NCBI RefSeq assembly: GCF_946478805.1
Contig: NZ_CAMLDC010000018.1
Span: 1-64,000 of the forward strand
Length of the DNA stretch: 64,000 nt
Direction: 5' to 3'
DNA from: an uncultured Fluviicola sp.
GTDB lineage: Bacteria > Bacteroidota > Bacteroidia > Flavobacteriales > Crocinitomicaceae
In this document: piece by piece, positions 35,994 to 47,045 of the stretch
Layout: each line of letters begins with the position of its first letter
How positions within the stretch are numbered: position 1 is the first letter of the stretch
Notes under the pieces: model-generated
What the model saw: the letters and a program-made list of their open reading frames with translations, nothing else
What the model was told of the DNA's origin: nothing
Database searches by the model: none
Translations under genes and position numbers: made by a program

Positions 35994-36263
35994 ATGGCTA
36001 AGGAATCAATGAAAGCGCGTGAGCGCAAAAGAGAAAAAATGGTAGAAAAATACGCAGCGAAAAGAGCTGCGTTGAAAGCTGCCGGAGATTGGGATGCATT
36101 GCAACAATTGCCTGCGAACTCTTCTAAAGTTCGTGTACACAATCGTTGTGGGTTGACTGGTCGTCCTCGTGGTTATATGCGTCAGTTCGGTGTTTCACGT
36201 GTTACTTTCCGTGAAATGGCATTGGCTGGTAAAATCCCGGGAGTTAAAAAAGCAAGTTGGTAA
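35994..36263 (+). CDS. rpsN: 30S ribosomal protein S14, zinc-free type
   Basis: 89 residues from ATG 35994 ([13 protein letters not shown]); an upstream in-frame ATG at 35955 lies inside rplE and is not used. It is the long form of S14 without the CxxC...CxxC zinc ribbon; a single Cys remains in [19 protein letters not shown]. The following spacer of 58 bases contains two small hairpins (36268-36282 and 36289-36300). Confidence 0.97.
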   Translation: MAKESMKARERKREKMVEKYAAKRAALKAAGDWDALQQLPANSSKVRVHNRCGLTGRPRGYMRQFGVSRVTFREMALAGKIPGVKKASW

Positions 36264-36321
36264 AAGTCTCTGTCAGTTGACGGATTGAAACTCTACCGAG
36301 TAATTAATAAAGAAAAAGGAC

Positions 36322-36720
36322 ATGTATACAGATCCTATTGCAGATTTTCTAACACGTATTCGTAATGCGAATATGGCTCGTTTGAAAACCGTAGAAATTC
36401 CTGGTTCAAACACAAAACGTGCTATGACGGCAATTTTGTTTGATCAAGGTTACATCGCGAATTACAAATTCGAAGAAGATGGAAAACAAGGTGTGATTAA
36501 AATCGCATTGAAGTACAACCAATCAACAAAAGTTCCAGCGATTACCAAGATAGACCGTGCGTCTCGTCCAGGTCTTCGCAAGTACTCCAGCGCGTCAGAG
36601 ATGCCACGTGTATTGAATGGTTTGGGAATTGCTATCGTTTCTACTTCTCGCGGAGTAATTACAGATAAAGAAGCAAGAAAAGAAAACGTTGGTGGAGAAG
36701 TTCTTTGCTACGTATATTAA
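36322..36720 (+). CDS. rpsH: 30S ribosomal protein S8
   Basis: 132 residues. S8 binds helix 21 of 16S rRNA; in enterobacteria it also represses the spc operon. [16 protein letters not shown] at the start and [19 protein letters not shown] at the end match the family. It is flanked on both sides by spacers (58 and 66 bases) that are longer than neighbours. Confidence 0.98.
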   Translation: MYTDPIADFLTRIRNANMARLKTVEIPGSNTKRAMTAILFDQGYIANYKFEEDGKQGVIKIALKYNQSTKVPAITKIDRASRPGLRKYSSASEMPRVLNGLGIAIVSTSRGVITDKEARKENVGGEVLCYVY

Positions 36721-36743
36721 ATTAATGTAGAGATGCAGATTGT

Positions 36744-36759
36744 GCGAAGTTCGCTTCGC
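36744..36759 (+). other. UUCG-capped hairpin between rpsH and rplF
   Basis: GCGAAG (36744-36749), loop TTCG, CTTCGC (36754-36759). UUCG is an exceptionally stable RNA tetraloop. Outer GATT/AATC pairs can add a second short stem. No T-tract follows. Confidence 0.7.
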
Positions 36760-36786
36760 CTTTCGTAATCCATAATTAAAAAAGTA

Positions 36787-37341
36787 ATGTCAAGGATAGG
36801 TAAATCCCCAGTAACAATCCCGAGTGGAGTTGAAGTAAAAGTGAACGGTACGACAGTTACCGTTAAAGGTTCAAAAGGAGAACTGACTCAAGAAATAGAT
36901 TCTTGTGTAACAATCCAGATTGAAGGTTCTGAAATCACTTTTATCCGCGCGTCTGATGCGCCAGATCATAGAGCAAAACATGGTTTATACCGTGCTTTGG
37001 TATTTAATATGATTGCTGGAGTATCCGAAGGGTTCAAAAAGGAGTTAGAAGTAATCGGTGTAGGTTACCGTGCTACAGCAACTGGTCAACAGTTGGAATT
37101 AGCATTAGGTTATTCTCACCCGATCATTATCGAACTTCCGAAAGAAATTAAGGTGTCTGCAGATACTCAAAAGGGTAAGGCTCCAGTGGTAACATTGGAA
37201 TCATACGATAAACAACTTTTGGGCCAGGTTGCTGCCAAAATTCGTTCCCTTCGTAAACCAGAGCCGTATAAAGGAAAAGGTATTCGCTTCATGGGCGAAG
37301 AGATTAGAAGAAAAGCTGGTAAATCTGCAGGTAAAAAATAA
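36787..37341 (+). CDS. rplF: 50S ribosomal protein L6
   Basis: 184 residues, duplicated-fold protein near the sarcin-ricin loop. [18 protein letters not shown] at the start and [23 protein letters not shown] at the end (shown in part: [11 protein letters not shown]) are typical. Confidence 0.98.
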   Translation: MSRIGKSPVTIPSGVEVKVNGTTVTVKGSKGELTQEIDSCVTIQIEGSEITFIRASDAPDHRAKHGLYRALVFNMIAGVSEGFKKELEVIGVGYRATATGQQLELALGYSHPIIIELPKEIKVSADTQKGKAPVVTLESYDKQLLGQVAAKIRSLRKPEPYKGKGIRFMGEEIRRKAGKSAGKK

Positions 37342-37352
37342 TTTTAAAAGTT

Positions 37353-37706
37353 ATGGCATTTAGTAAATTAAACAGAAGAGCAAAAATTAAGAGAAGAATC
37401 AGAAAGAAAATTTCTGGTACTACTTTGGTGCCTCGCCTATCTGTATTCCGTTCAAACAAGCAAATTTATGCTCAATTGATTGATGATACAAAAGGAGTGA
37501 CACTAGCCGCTGCTTCTTCTTACAAAAACAAAGCTGCTGACAAGAAAAACAAATCTGATCAGGCAGTTGTTGTAGGAAAAGAAATCGCTTCTAAAGCGGT
37601 GAAAGCTGGCGTAGAAACAGTTGTATTTGATCGTAACGGGTATTTATACCACGGTCGTGTTAAATCATTAGCTGATTCAGCTAGAGAAGGTGGACTTAAA
37701 TTTTAA
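37353..37706 (+). CDS. rplR: 50S ribosomal protein L18
   Basis: 117 residues, binds 5S rRNA with L5. [18 protein letters not shown] and [21 protein letters not shown] are family-typical. Confidence 0.98.
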   Translation: MAFSKLNRRAKIKRRIRKKISGTTLVPRLSVFRSNKQIYAQLIDDTKGVTLAAASSYKNKAADKKNKSDQAVVVGKEIASKAVKAGVETVVFDRNGYLYHGRVKSLADSAREGGLKF

Positions 37707-37711
37707 TCATC

Positions 37712-38230
37712 ATGGCAGCAATTATAGGAAATAGAGTAAAAGCCTCTGATATAGAGCTTAAAGATAAATTGGTATCTGTGAACCGTGTGACTAAAGTAAC
37801 AAAAGGTGGTCGTACATTCAGTTTCTCAGCTATCGTAGTTGTCGGGGATGAAAACGGTATCGTAGGTCATGGTCTTGGTAAGGCAAAAGAAGTAACGGAA
37901 GCGATTACAAAAGGAATCGACGATGCGAAAAAAAACCTTATTAAAGTTCCGATCTTGAGAGGTACAGTTCCTCACGCTCAAAAAGGAAAATTCGGTGGAG
38001 CAGAAGTTTTATTGAAACCTGCTACAAATGGTACAGGAGTTATCGCTGGTGGTGCGATGCGTGCAGTTTTAGAATCTGTAGGTGTTCACAATGTATTGGC
38101 AAAATCTCAAGGATCATCCAATCCACACAACGTTGTTAAGGCAACTATCAATGCATTGGCGTCCATGCGCGATGCGGCGGCTGTTGCACGTCAACGTGGA
38201 ATCAGTATGGACAAAGTGTTTAACGGTTAA
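37712..38230 (+). CDS. rpsE: 30S ribosomal protein S5
   Basis: 172 residues. S5 works with S4 at the mRNA entry site and in decoding fidelity. Core [33 protein letters not shown] and [21 protein letters not shown] (part) fit the family. Confidence 0.98.
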   Translation: MAAIIGNRVKASDIELKDKLVSVNRVTKVTKGGRTFSFSAIVVVGDENGIVGHGLGKAKEVTEAITKGIDDAKKNLIKVPILRGTVPHAQKGKFGGAEVLLKPATNGTGVIAGGAMRAVLESVGVHNVLAKSQGSSNPHNVVKATINALASMRDAAAVARQRGISMDKVFNG

Positions 38231-38241
38231 TAAAAAATAGT

Positions 38242-38418
38242 ATGGCAACGATTAAAATAAAACAGTTTCGCAGTGCTATCAAATGCCCGGCTCGTCAGAA
38301 AAAAACGATCCAAGCATTAGGGTTTAGCCGTTTGAACCAGGTAATTGAGAAAGAGGCAACTCCACAAATTCTTGGCATGATCAAGAAAGTTGAGCATTTG
38401 GTACAAGTTGTAGATTAA
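38242..38418 (+). CDS. rpmD: 50S ribosomal protein L30
   Basis: 58 residues, beginning MATIKIKQFRSAIKCP and ending EHLVQVVD. The family signature QALGFSRLNQVIEKEATPQILG (part: LGFSRLNQV) is clear. Its place between rpsE and rplO is the standard one. The gene is short and easily overlooked. Confidence 0.97.
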   Translation: MATIKIKQFRSAIKCPARQKKTIQALGFSRLNQVIEKEATPQILGMIKKVEHLVQVVD

Positions 38419-38438
38419 TACTTTAAAACGAATTATCC

Positions 38439-38885
38439 ATGAATTTAAATAATTTAACACCTGCAGCAGGGTCCGTTCTATCTGATAAGAGAATTGGACG
38501 TGGACACGGTTCCGGTGGTGGTGGTACCGCTACGCGCGGTCACAAAGGAGCGAAGTCTCGTTCTGGTTATTCTAAGAAAATTGGATTCGAAGGGGGACAA
38601 ATGCCGTTACAACGTCGTGTTCCTAAGTTCGGATTCAAGAACATCAACAGAGTTGAATACAAAGCAATCAATTTGGATGCTATTCAATCTATTGTTGAAC
38701 GTAAGAATATAACTGATATTACTATCGAAGTACTACGTGAAAACGGTTTGGTATCTCGCAATGACCTGGTTAAAATCCTTGGTCGTGGAGAGCTTAAATC
38801 TAAAGTAACAGTAAGTGCTCACAAGTTTTCTTCTTCTGCAAAAGCAGGAATTGAAGCTCAAGGTGGTAGTATTTCAGAAATCTAA
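38439..38885 (+). CDS. rplO: 50S ribosomal protein L15
   Basis: 148 residues with the Gly-rich rRNA-binding N-terminus RIGRGHGSGGGGTATRGHKG and FEGGQMPLQRRVPKFGF. A late-assembly 50S protein. secY follows after 23 bases. Confidence 0.98.
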   Translation: MNLNNLTPAAGSVLSDKRIGRGHGSGGGGTATRGHKGAKSRSGYSKKIGFEGGQMPLQRRVPKFGFKNINRVEYKAINLDAIQSIVERKNITDITIEVLRENGLVSRNDLVKILGRGELKSKVTVSAHKFSSSAKAGIEAQGGSISEI

Positions 38886-38908
38886 TTAACTTTGCCGACA
38901 TTTTTTTT

Positions 38909-40252
38909 ATGAAACGGTTTATACAAAACATAAAAAACATCTGGAAAGTAGAAGAGTTAAGAAAGCGTATCTTATTGACGCTTTTCTTAATTCTTGTATA
39001 CCGTATCGGATCGTTTATCATGTTGCCTGGCGTGAATGCAGAAGCAGTACTTGCTAATGCTGCACGCAAAGGAGGCGACAACGTACTTGAGTCATTACTT
39101 TCGATGTTCTCCGGAGGTGGTTTTACCAACGTGTCAATCATGGCGCTTGGTATCATGCCTTACATTAGTGCATCGATCATCATGCAATTATTGGGGATGG
39201 CTGTTCCGGCTGTTCAAAAGATGCAGAATGAAGGTGAATCGGGTAGAAAACAAATCAATACGTATACTCGTGTACTGACGATTATAATTTGTGCTGTTCA
39301 GGCGCCAAGTTATATTTCACTGTACGCGGCTAGCATCAAAGGTGCGTTACCTGCTGATCAATCCATGTTATGGTGGACAACAGCAGTGTCTTGTATGGTT
39401 GCCGGTTCAATGTTTGCTGTATGGTTAGGTGAACGCATTACAGATAAAGGAATTGGGAATGGTATCTCTTTATTGATTACCGTAGGGATCTTATCCCGTC
39501 TCCCATCTTCTTTCTTGTCTGAAATGGCTGCTAACAAAGATTTCCCATTGAAGATTGTTTTGGAGATCATCGTATTCATGCTTATTGTACTTGGAACGAT
39601 CCTGATTGTTCAAGGTGTGCGTAAAGTTCCATTAAACACTGCAAAACGTGTTGTTGGTGCCAGAGCTGTAGATGAGCAGGGAGCTAGAAACTATTTGCCT
39701 TTAAAAGTGAATGCTTCTGGTGTAATGCCAATCATTTTTGCGCAAGCGATCATGACCATTCCGGTAATGATTTTCTCTCAACAAAAAGATGGAGGTGTCA
39801 TTCAATACGCTTTAGGAGATACACATGGTATTCCTTATAACGCATTGTTAGCACTTTTGATTATCGTATTTACATACTTCTACACTGCAATTATGATCAA
39901 CCCGCGTAAGATGGCGGATGATTTGAAACGCAGTGGAGGATTTATCCCGGGAGTTCGTCCCGGAGATGAGACAGCTGAGTATATTGACTCGTTGGTATCC
40001 CGTATCACTTTGCCCGGATCTATGTTCCTGGCACTGATTGCGATTCTGCCTTCGATTGCATATGCTTGTAATATTACTTCTGGTTTTGAGTATTTCTTCG
40101 GAGGAACTTCGTTGTTAATCATGGTGGGAGTAGTTTTAGATACCCTTCAACAAATTGAATCTTATTTATTGAACCGTCACATGGATGGGTTAATGGAAGG
40201 CTCTCGAGTTAGAGGAAGAAGAAGTATAAACGAAATGTCATCAGGTTTCTAG
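38909..40252 (+). CDS. secY: Protein translocase channel SecY
   Basis: 447 residues with ten predicted membrane helices, the core of the SecYEG channel for export and membrane insertion. Start KRFIQNIKNIWKVEELRKR, plug and TM2 region SIMALGIMPYISASIIMQLL, cytoplasmic loop ESGRKQINTYTRVLT, and GERITDKGIGNGISLLI are recognisable. adk and map, which follow secY in many bacteria, are absent; infA follows after three bases. Confidence 0.98.
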   Translation: MKRFIQNIKNIWKVEELRKRILLTLFLILVYRIGSFIMLPGVNAEAVLANAARKGGDNVLESLLSMFSGGGFTNVSIMALGIMPYISASIIMQLLGMAVPAVQKMQNEGESGRKQINTYTRVLTIIICAVQAPSYISLYAASIKGALPADQSMLWWTTAVSCMVAGSMFAVWLGERITDKGIGNGISLLITVGILSRLPSSFLSEMAANKDFPLKIVLEIIVFMLIVLGTILIVQGVRKVPLNTAKRVVGARAVDEQGARNYLPLKVNASGVMPIIFAQAIMTIPVMIFSQQKDGGVIQYALGDTHGIPYNALLALLIIVFTYFYTAIMINPRKMADDLKRSGGFIPGVRPGDETAEYIDSLVSRITLPGSMFLALIAILPSIAYACNITSGFEYFFGGTSLLIMVGVVLDTLQQIESYLLNRHMDGLMEGSRVRGRRSINEMSSGF

Positions 40253-40255
40253 ATT

Positions 40256-40474
40256 ATGGCTAAACAGGCATCTATAGAACAAGACGGAACGATCATCGAG
40301 GCATTGTCTAACGCAATGTTTCGTGTCGAATTGGAGAATGGACACGTTATTACGGCGCACATTTCAGGGAAAATGAGAATGTTTTACATTAAGATTTTAC
40401 CTGGTGACCGTGTAAAAGTGGAAATGTCTCCATATGATTTAACTAAAGGACGTATTTCTTTCCGCTACAAATAA
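40256..40474 (+). CDS. infA: Translation initiation factor IF-1
   Basis: 72 residues, S1-type OB-fold that blocks the A site during initiation. [39 protein letters not shown] and [11 protein letters not shown] match the family exactly in layout. Confidence 0.98.
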   Translation: MAKQASIEQDGTIIEALSNAMFRVELENGHVITAHISGKMRMFYIKILPGDRVKVEMSPYDLTKGRISFRYK

Positions 40475-40508
40475 TTTGTAAGAAAGAACTCCGATAAAAA
40501 AGCAAAAG

Positions 40509-40625
40509 ATGAAAGTAAGAGCTTCAGTAAAAAAACGATCTGTAGATTGTAAGATCGTAAAAAGAAAAGGAAGAGTTTACGTGATTAACAAGAAGAATCC
40601 TAAACTAAAACAAAGACAAGGGTAA
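40509..40625 (+). CDS. rpmJ: 50S ribosomal protein L36, zinc-free type
   Basis: 38 residues, [15 protein letters not shown] to KLKQRQG. Of the four zinc ligands of the canonical form (Cys11, Cys14, Cys27, His33) only Cys14 remains; the others are Ser, Asn and Leu. It is thus the metal-independent form. It is located between infA and rpsM as usual and ends two bases before rpsM. Confidence 0.97.
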   Translation: MKVRASVKKRSVDCKIVKRKGRVYVINKKNPKLKQRQG

Positions 40626-40627
40626 TT

Positions 40628-41002
40628 ATGGCACGTATTGCAGGTATTGATCTACCAAAAAACAAGAGAGGTGTAATCGGATTGACGTACATCTTTGGAA
40701 TTGGTCGTAGCACGGCTAAGAAGCTATTGATAGCTAACGGAATTGATGAGAACATCAAAGTACAAGATTGGAATGACGATCAGATTGCTTTGATTCGTAC
40801 ATCTATTTCGGAAATCAAGACAGAAGGACAGTTGCGTTCTGAAATCCAATTGAACATTAAACGTTTGATGGATATCGGATGTACACGAGGAATTCGTCAC
40901 CGCGCTGGTCTTCCATTGAGAGGTCAACGTACGAAAAACAACTCTCGTACTAGAAAAGGTAGAAGAAAAACAGTTGCTAACAAGAAGAAAGCGACTAAAT
41001 AA
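40628..41002 (+). CDS. rpsM: 30S ribosomal protein S13
   Basis: 124 residues. S13 bridges the head to the 50S subunit. [20 protein letters not shown] at the start and [20 protein letters not shown] at the end are characteristic. Confidence 0.98.
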   Translation: MARIAGIDLPKNKRGVIGLTYIFGIGRSTAKKLLIANGIDENIKVQDWNDDQIALIRTSISEIKTEGQLRSEIQLNIKRLMDIGCTRGIRHRAGLPLRGQRTKNNSRTRKGRRKTVANKKKATK

Positions 41003-41011
41003 TAGTTAGAA

Positions 41012-41398
41012 ATGGCAAAAGCAAATCAAAAGAAGAAGAAACAAGTCAAAGTAGACGCAGCGGGTGAAGCGCATATTCAAGCTACCTTCAACAATGTGAT
41101 TATTTCTTTGACGAACAACGCTGGTCAGGTTATTTCTTGGTCATCGGCTGGAAAAATGGGCTTCAAAGGTTCTAAAAAGAACACTCCTTATGCTGCACAA
41201 ATTGCTGCTGAGGATGCATCTAAAGAAGCACATGACTTCGGATTACGTAGAGTTCGTGTATTTGTGAAAGGACCAGGTGCTGGTCGTGAATCAGCTATAC
41301 GTGCAATTCACAATCATGGTATCGAGGTAATTGAGATCATTGATGTAACTCCACTTCCTCACAATGGTTGTCGTCCACCAAAAAGACGTCGCGTTTAA
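41012..41398 (+). CDS. rpsK: 30S ribosomal protein S11
   Basis: 128 residues with a Lys-rich N-terminus and the conserved body [33 protein letters not shown] and [17 protein letters not shown]11 lies on the 30S platform. It is followed by an 86-base folded spacer before rpsD. Confidence 0.98.
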   Translation: MAKANQKKKKQVKVDAAGEAHIQATFNNVIISLTNNAGQVISWSSAGKMGFKGSKKNTPYAAQIAAEDASKEAHDFGLRRVRVFVKGPGAGRESAIRAIHNHGIEVIEIIDVTPLPHNGCRPPKRRRV

Positions 41399-41415
41399 TA
41401 ATAGTAATTTAATCT

Positions 41416-41470
41416 AAAGGGGAACACATTTGATTATCGAAGGAAAAGCCTTAATTCATAATCCCCCTTT
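41416..41470 (+). promoter_or_regulatory. Nested stem in the rpsK-rpsD spacer
   Basis: Three stacked helices: AAAGGGG (41416-41422) with CCCCTTT (41464-41470), GATTAT (41432-41437) with ATAATC (41458-41463), and AAGG (41440-41443) with CCTT (41449-41452). The first two are contiguous on the 3-prime side, with a 9-base bulge on the 5-prime side. It ends 14 bases before the rpsD ATG. S4 is a known autoregulator in other bacteria, so an S4-binding leader is conceivable. Confidence 0.6.
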
Positions 41471-41484
41471 TATAGTTTTATAGT

Positions 41485-42096
41485 ATGGCAAGATATACAG
41501 GCCCAACATCGAAAATTGCTCGTCGTTTCCGCGACCCAATTTTCGGTCCAGATAAATCTCTGGAAAAAAGACAATACGGACCGGGACAACACGGACCTAA
41601 CAAGCGCCGTGGAGGAAAGCAGTCAGAGTACGCTATCCAACTTGGTGAAAAACAAAAAGCAAAGTATACTTACGGTATCCTTGAGAAACAATTCTCCAAC
41701 CTGTTCAAGAAAGCATCACGTATGAAAGGTATTACAGGTGAAGTATTGTTGCAATTGTGTGAATCACGTTTGGATAACACAGTATACCGTTTAGGAATTG
41801 CTCCTTCTCGTCGTGCTGCTCGTCAGTTGGTAACTCACAGACATATCGTTGTAAACGGAGAGGTGGTAAACATCCCTTCTTATACTTTACGTATCGGTGA
41901 TGCTGTAAGCGTTCGTGAAAAGTCAAAATCATTGGAAGCAATCACTTCTGCTTTGACTGCATCAACAAACAAACGTTACGATTGGTTAGATTGGGATTCA
42001 GCTACAAAAACCGGAAAGTTTTTAAGCATTCCTTCTCGTGATATGATTCCTGAGAATATCAAGGAACAATTAATCGTCGAATTATACTCTAAGTAA
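41485..42096 (+). CDS. rpsD: 30S ribosomal protein S4
   Basis: 203 residues. S4 nucleates 30S assembly and, in enterobacteria and Bacillus, represses its own synthesis. [20 protein letters not shown] at the start lacks the CxxC zinc motif of some S4 proteins. [20 protein letters not shown] and [16 protein letters not shown] form the S4 RNA-binding domain. Confidence 0.98.
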   Translation: MARYTGPTSKIARRFRDPIFGPDKSLEKRQYGPGQHGPNKRRGGKQSEYAIQLGEKQKAKYTYGILEKQFSNLFKKASRMKGITGEVLLQLCESRLDNTVYRLGIAPSRRAARQLVTHRHIVVNGEVVNIPSYTLRIGDAVSVREKSKSLEAITSALTASTNKRYDWLDWDSATKTGKFLSIPSRDMIPENIKEQLIVELYSK

Positions 42097-42111
42097 TAAT
42101 TAACTATTGAG

Positions 42112-42167
42112 TCACAGCCAAAGGGTTTGATTGACATTCTTCAATCTTTCAGACCGCGCAACTGTGA
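42112..42167 (+). other. Weaker nested hairpin before rpoA
   Basis: TCACAG (42112-42117) can pair with CTGTGA (42162-42167), enclosing GATTGA (42129-42134) paired with TCAATC (42141-42146) around a 6-base loop. The spacer is 96 bases, mostly AT-rich. Stems of six pairs can arise by chance in such a length. Confidence 0.4.
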
Positions 42168-42192
42168 AACAATTAAAAAGAAGAAAAACAAA

Positions 42193-43185
42193 ATGGCAAT
42201 TTTAGATTTTCAAAAACCTGACAAGGTAATAATGATCCAGTCGGACGAGCGTAAAGGACAATTTGAGTTCCGCCCGCTTGAACCAGGATACGGTATCACT
42301 GTAGGAAACGCATTACGTCGTATTTTACTTTCTTCATTAGAAGGGTATGCTATTTCTTCAGTACGTATCGAAGGTGTGGACCACGAGTTCGCAACTTTGA
42401 AAGGTGTTGTTGAAGACGTTACCGAAATCGTGTTGAATTTGAAACAAGTTCGCTTCAAACAACAAATCGAAGGAACGGATAATGAAACAGTTGTTGTTTC
42501 TATCTCCGGACAAGATAAGTTGACTGCTGGTGACTTGGGTAAATTCACTTCTGGATTCCAGGTATTGAACCCGGATTTAGTGATTTGTAACATGGAAAGC
42601 TCTGTTAAATTGGAGATGGAATTGACAATCATTAAAGGGCGTGGTTACCTTCCTGCAGAGGAAAACAAAACAGGTAATTCACCGTTCGGGACGATTTTTA
42701 TCGACTCGATCTTTACTCCGGTTGTAAACGTTAAATACACGATTGAGAATTACCGTGTAGAACAAAAAACGGATTACGAGAAATTGGTTTTGGAATTGAC
42801 TACAGATGGTTCGATCCATCCGAAAGATGCCTTGAAAGAAGCTGCGAAAATCCTGATCCATCACTTTATGTTGTTCTCGGATGAGCGTATCACTTTAGAT
42901 AGTGAAGTGAAATCCGAAACAGAAGAATTTGATGAGACATCGTTACACATGCGTCAATTGTTGAAAACAAAATTAGTGGATATGGATCTTTCGGTTCGTG
43001 CTCTGAATTGTTTGAAAGCAGCAGACGTTGAAACACTTGGAGATTTGGTTTCTTACAACAAGAATGACTTATTGAAGTTCCGTAATTTCGGTAAAAAATC
43101 CTTAACTGAGTTGGAAGACCTGGTTGATTCAAAAGGATTGAACTTCGGTATGAATGTAGCTAAATACAAATTAGATAAAGACTAG
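42193..43185 (+). CDS. rpoA: RNA polymerase alpha subunit
   Basis: 330 residues from ATG 42193 ([12 protein letters not shown]); an upstream in-frame ATG at 42127 would add a basic 22-residue extension not seen in the family. The N-terminal assembly domain has [25 protein letters not shown] sequence (part: [14 protein letters not shown]). The C-terminal promoter-contact domain has [20 protein letters not shown] and [14 protein letters not shown]. Confidence 0.98.
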   Translation: MAILDFQKPDKVIMIQSDERKGQFEFRPLEPGYGITVGNALRRILLSSLEGYAISSVRIEGVDHEFATLKGVVEDVTEIVLNLKQVRFKQQIEGTDNETVVVSISGQDKLTAGDLGKFTSGFQVLNPDLVICNMESSVKLEMELTIIKGRGYLPAEENKTGNSPFGTIFIDSIFTPVVNVKYTIENYRVEQKTDYEKLVLELTTDGSIHPKDALKEAAKILIHHFMLFSDERITLDSEVKSETEEFDETSLHMRQLLKTKLVDMDLSVRALNCLKAADVETLGDLVSYNKNDLLKFRNFGKKSLTELEDLVDSKGLNFGMNVAKYKLDKD

Positions 43186-43255
43186 TATCGCAATTAAATT
43201 TTAAATAATGTCGTGATAGGTGGCTGGATTGATGCGATACTAGATCCAGCTAACC
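43182..43255 (+). promoter_or_regulatory. Bistable RNA element between rpoA and rplQ
   Basis: Stem A: CTAGTATCGCA (43182-43192, containing the rpoA stop TAG) pairs perfectly with TGCGATACTAG (43233-43243). Stem B: GGCTGGAT (43222-43229) pairs with ATCCAGCT (43244-43251), one G-U, extendable by GGT with ACC (43253-43255). Stem B loops out the 3-prime arm of stem A, and no bases remain to cross an intact stem A, so the two should exclude each other. rplQ starts 22 bases later. Confidence 0.7.
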
Positions 43256-43277
43256 GTTACTTACGAAATTAAATGTT

Positions 43278-43880
43278 ATGAGACACGGAAAAAAATTCAA
43301 TCATTTAGGGAGACAAACTGCACACAGAGCTGCAATGTTGTCTAACATGGCTTGTTCGTTAATCGAGCACAAACGTATTTCAACTACTATCGCTAAAGCA
43401 AAAGCTTTACGTGTATATGTTGAACCTATTTTGACAAAATCGAAAGACGATACAACTCACAATCGTCGTACAACTTTCTCTTACTTGAAAAGTAAAGAAG
43501 CTGTTACGGAACTTTTCAGAACAATTGCTCCGAAAATTGCTGACCGTCCAGGAGGATATACACGTATCATCCGTACAGGTTACCGTTTAGGAGATAATGC
43601 TGAAATGTGTTTGATCGAGTTGGTTGATTTCAACGAAGTTTACACTTCCGGTGAGAAGAAAACTACAACACGTCGTTCTCGCCGTGGTGGTTCAACTACT
43701 GCTAAGAAAGCTGATGCTGCTGTAGAAGCAACTGAAGTTGTAGAAGAGGCGGTTGTTGTTGAGGAAACTCCAAAAGCGGAAGTTGTTGAAGAAGTGAAAG
43801 CTGAAGAAGTTGCTCCGGAGGCAGCAGCTCCGACAGAAGAAGCAGATTCAGCTGAAGAAGAAAAAAAGGATGAAGAGTAA
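43278..43880 (+). CDS. rplQ: 50S ribosomal protein L17 with acidic C-terminal tail
   Basis: 200 residues. The first about 130 are a normal L17: [37 protein letters not shown] and [20 protein letters not shown]. After an Arg-rich joint ([12 protein letters not shown]) comes about 60 residues of Ala/Val/Glu repeats ending AEEEKKDEE, absent in E. coli L17 (127 residues) but, to my knowledge, usual in Bacteroidota. It is the last gene of the cluster and is followed by a terminator. Confidence 0.97.
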   Translation: MRHGKKFNHLGRQTAHRAAMLSNMACSLIEHKRISTTIAKAKALRVYVEPILTKSKDDTTHNRRTTFSYLKSKEAVTELFRTIAPKIADRPGGYTRIIRTGYRLGDNAEMCLIELVDFNEVYTSGEKKTTTRRSRRGGSTTAKKADAAVEATEVVEEAVVVEETPKAEVVEEVKAEEVAPEAAAPTEEADSAEEEKKDEE

Positions 43881-43900
43881 GATTTTACATCTTTTAAGAT

Positions 43901-43939
43901 AAAAAAAGGGTATCCAGTTATTAACGGATACCCTTTTTT
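43901..43939 (+). terminator. Terminator of the ribosomal cluster
   Basis: AAAAAAGGGTATCC (43901-43914) and GGATACCCTTTTTT (43926-43939), 14-bp perfect stem with an 11-base loop and T-tract. Confidence 0.93.
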
Positions 43940-43951
43940 ATGAACTATACT

Positions 43952-43981
43952 TTTGAAGTTGGAATAGAAATCCTAATTTTG
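43952..43981 (+). promoter_or_regulatory. carA-eno promoter
   Basis: TTTG (43952-43955), 18 bases, TAATTTTG (43974-43981): both boxes perfect. The leader to ATG 43999 is about 13 bases. Confidence 0.85.
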
Positions 43982-43998
43982 CAAAAACATTTTAGTAT

Positions 43999-46406
<2,408 letters not shown>

Positions 46407-46424
46407 AGTAAAGAAATAGTGAAG

Positions 46425-46449
46425 AAGGGAGCGATTAGCTCCCTTTTTT
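46425..46449 (+). terminator. Terminator of carA-eno
   Basis: AAGGGAGC (46425-46432), loop GATTA, GCTCCCTT (46438-46445), then T to 46449. The remaining spacer to 46678 shows no gene or clear signal. Confidence 0.9.
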
Positions 46450-46678
46450 GTTTCTAACAACTAGCATTTCGGGTAACTAATAGTGAGTTATATAAAAGAT
46501 TCGTAATTTAAGGCTCTGATATTCAAAGGAGATGAAAAATAATTCGGAAAAGTGAAAATTGTAGTTGATTCTCTATTAATGAACTGATTTTTAACAAAAT
46601 GTTTAAAAGCAGTATGTTTTTATGAGGTCAAAGCAACCAAATTGTAATTAAATCGTTTAGAAATCAAAGTACCAAATT

Positions 46679-47041
46679 ATGAAGAATTTAATACTCGGCT
46701 TTATTTTTGTATCGGTCGCCTTTTTGGGTAACACTCAAACTACGGCTTCTCAAACAAGTGCACCTACTTTTTTTGCGCAATGCATGGTGAACTTGAACGA
46801 TCAGAATGATCTGACAACACTGGAAAATCAACTGCGTTCCATACCTTATGTAAGCGTAGTTCGAGTTGATATTCCAACACATAGATTGTTCTTGATCACA
46901 AAGGACATTAGTACATTCACTACTACAGAATTTGTATCCTGGATGGGAGTTTACTCATCCAATTACAGTTGTCTGCAAATCGGTTTGCATGGAGTTGACC
47001 CTGTAAATCCATATCCATTTACTAATTGTTCCGAAAACTAA
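46679..47041 (+). CDS. Small secreted protein of unknown function
   Basis: 120 residues with a signal peptide (about 1-20). The mature part has a beta-alpha-beta rhythm, LTTLENQLRSIPYVSVVRVD then THRLFLITKDIS then FTTTEFVSWMGVY, reminiscent of the ferredoxin-like HMA fold but without its CxxC. Three cysteines occur (about 35, 97 and 117), so one disulfide is possible. It lies four bases before a large gliding-type surface protein and is almost surely cotranscribed with it. I do not recognise a family. Confidence 0.65.
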   Translation: MKNLILGFIFVSVAFLGNTQTTASQTSAPTFFAQCMVNLNDQNDLTTLENQLRSIPYVSVVRVDIPTHRLFLITKDISTFTTTEFVSWMGVYSSNYSCLQIGLHGVDPVNPYPFTNCSEN

Positions 47042-47045
47042 TCCA

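Noticed and set aside
36768..36786. Promoter inside the ribosomal cluster before rplF
   Set aside because: AT-rich sequence but no TAnnTTTG or spaced TTG pair.
43182..43255. H-type pseudoknot between rpoA and rplQ
   Set aside because: Zero bases are left to cross the 11-bp first stem, so simultaneous formation is sterically implausible; alternative stems fit better.
46407..46678. RNA gene or small ORF in the spacer after eno
   Set aside because: Only the eno terminator is recognisable; the few ATGs are followed by early stops and no tRNA-like fold is seen.
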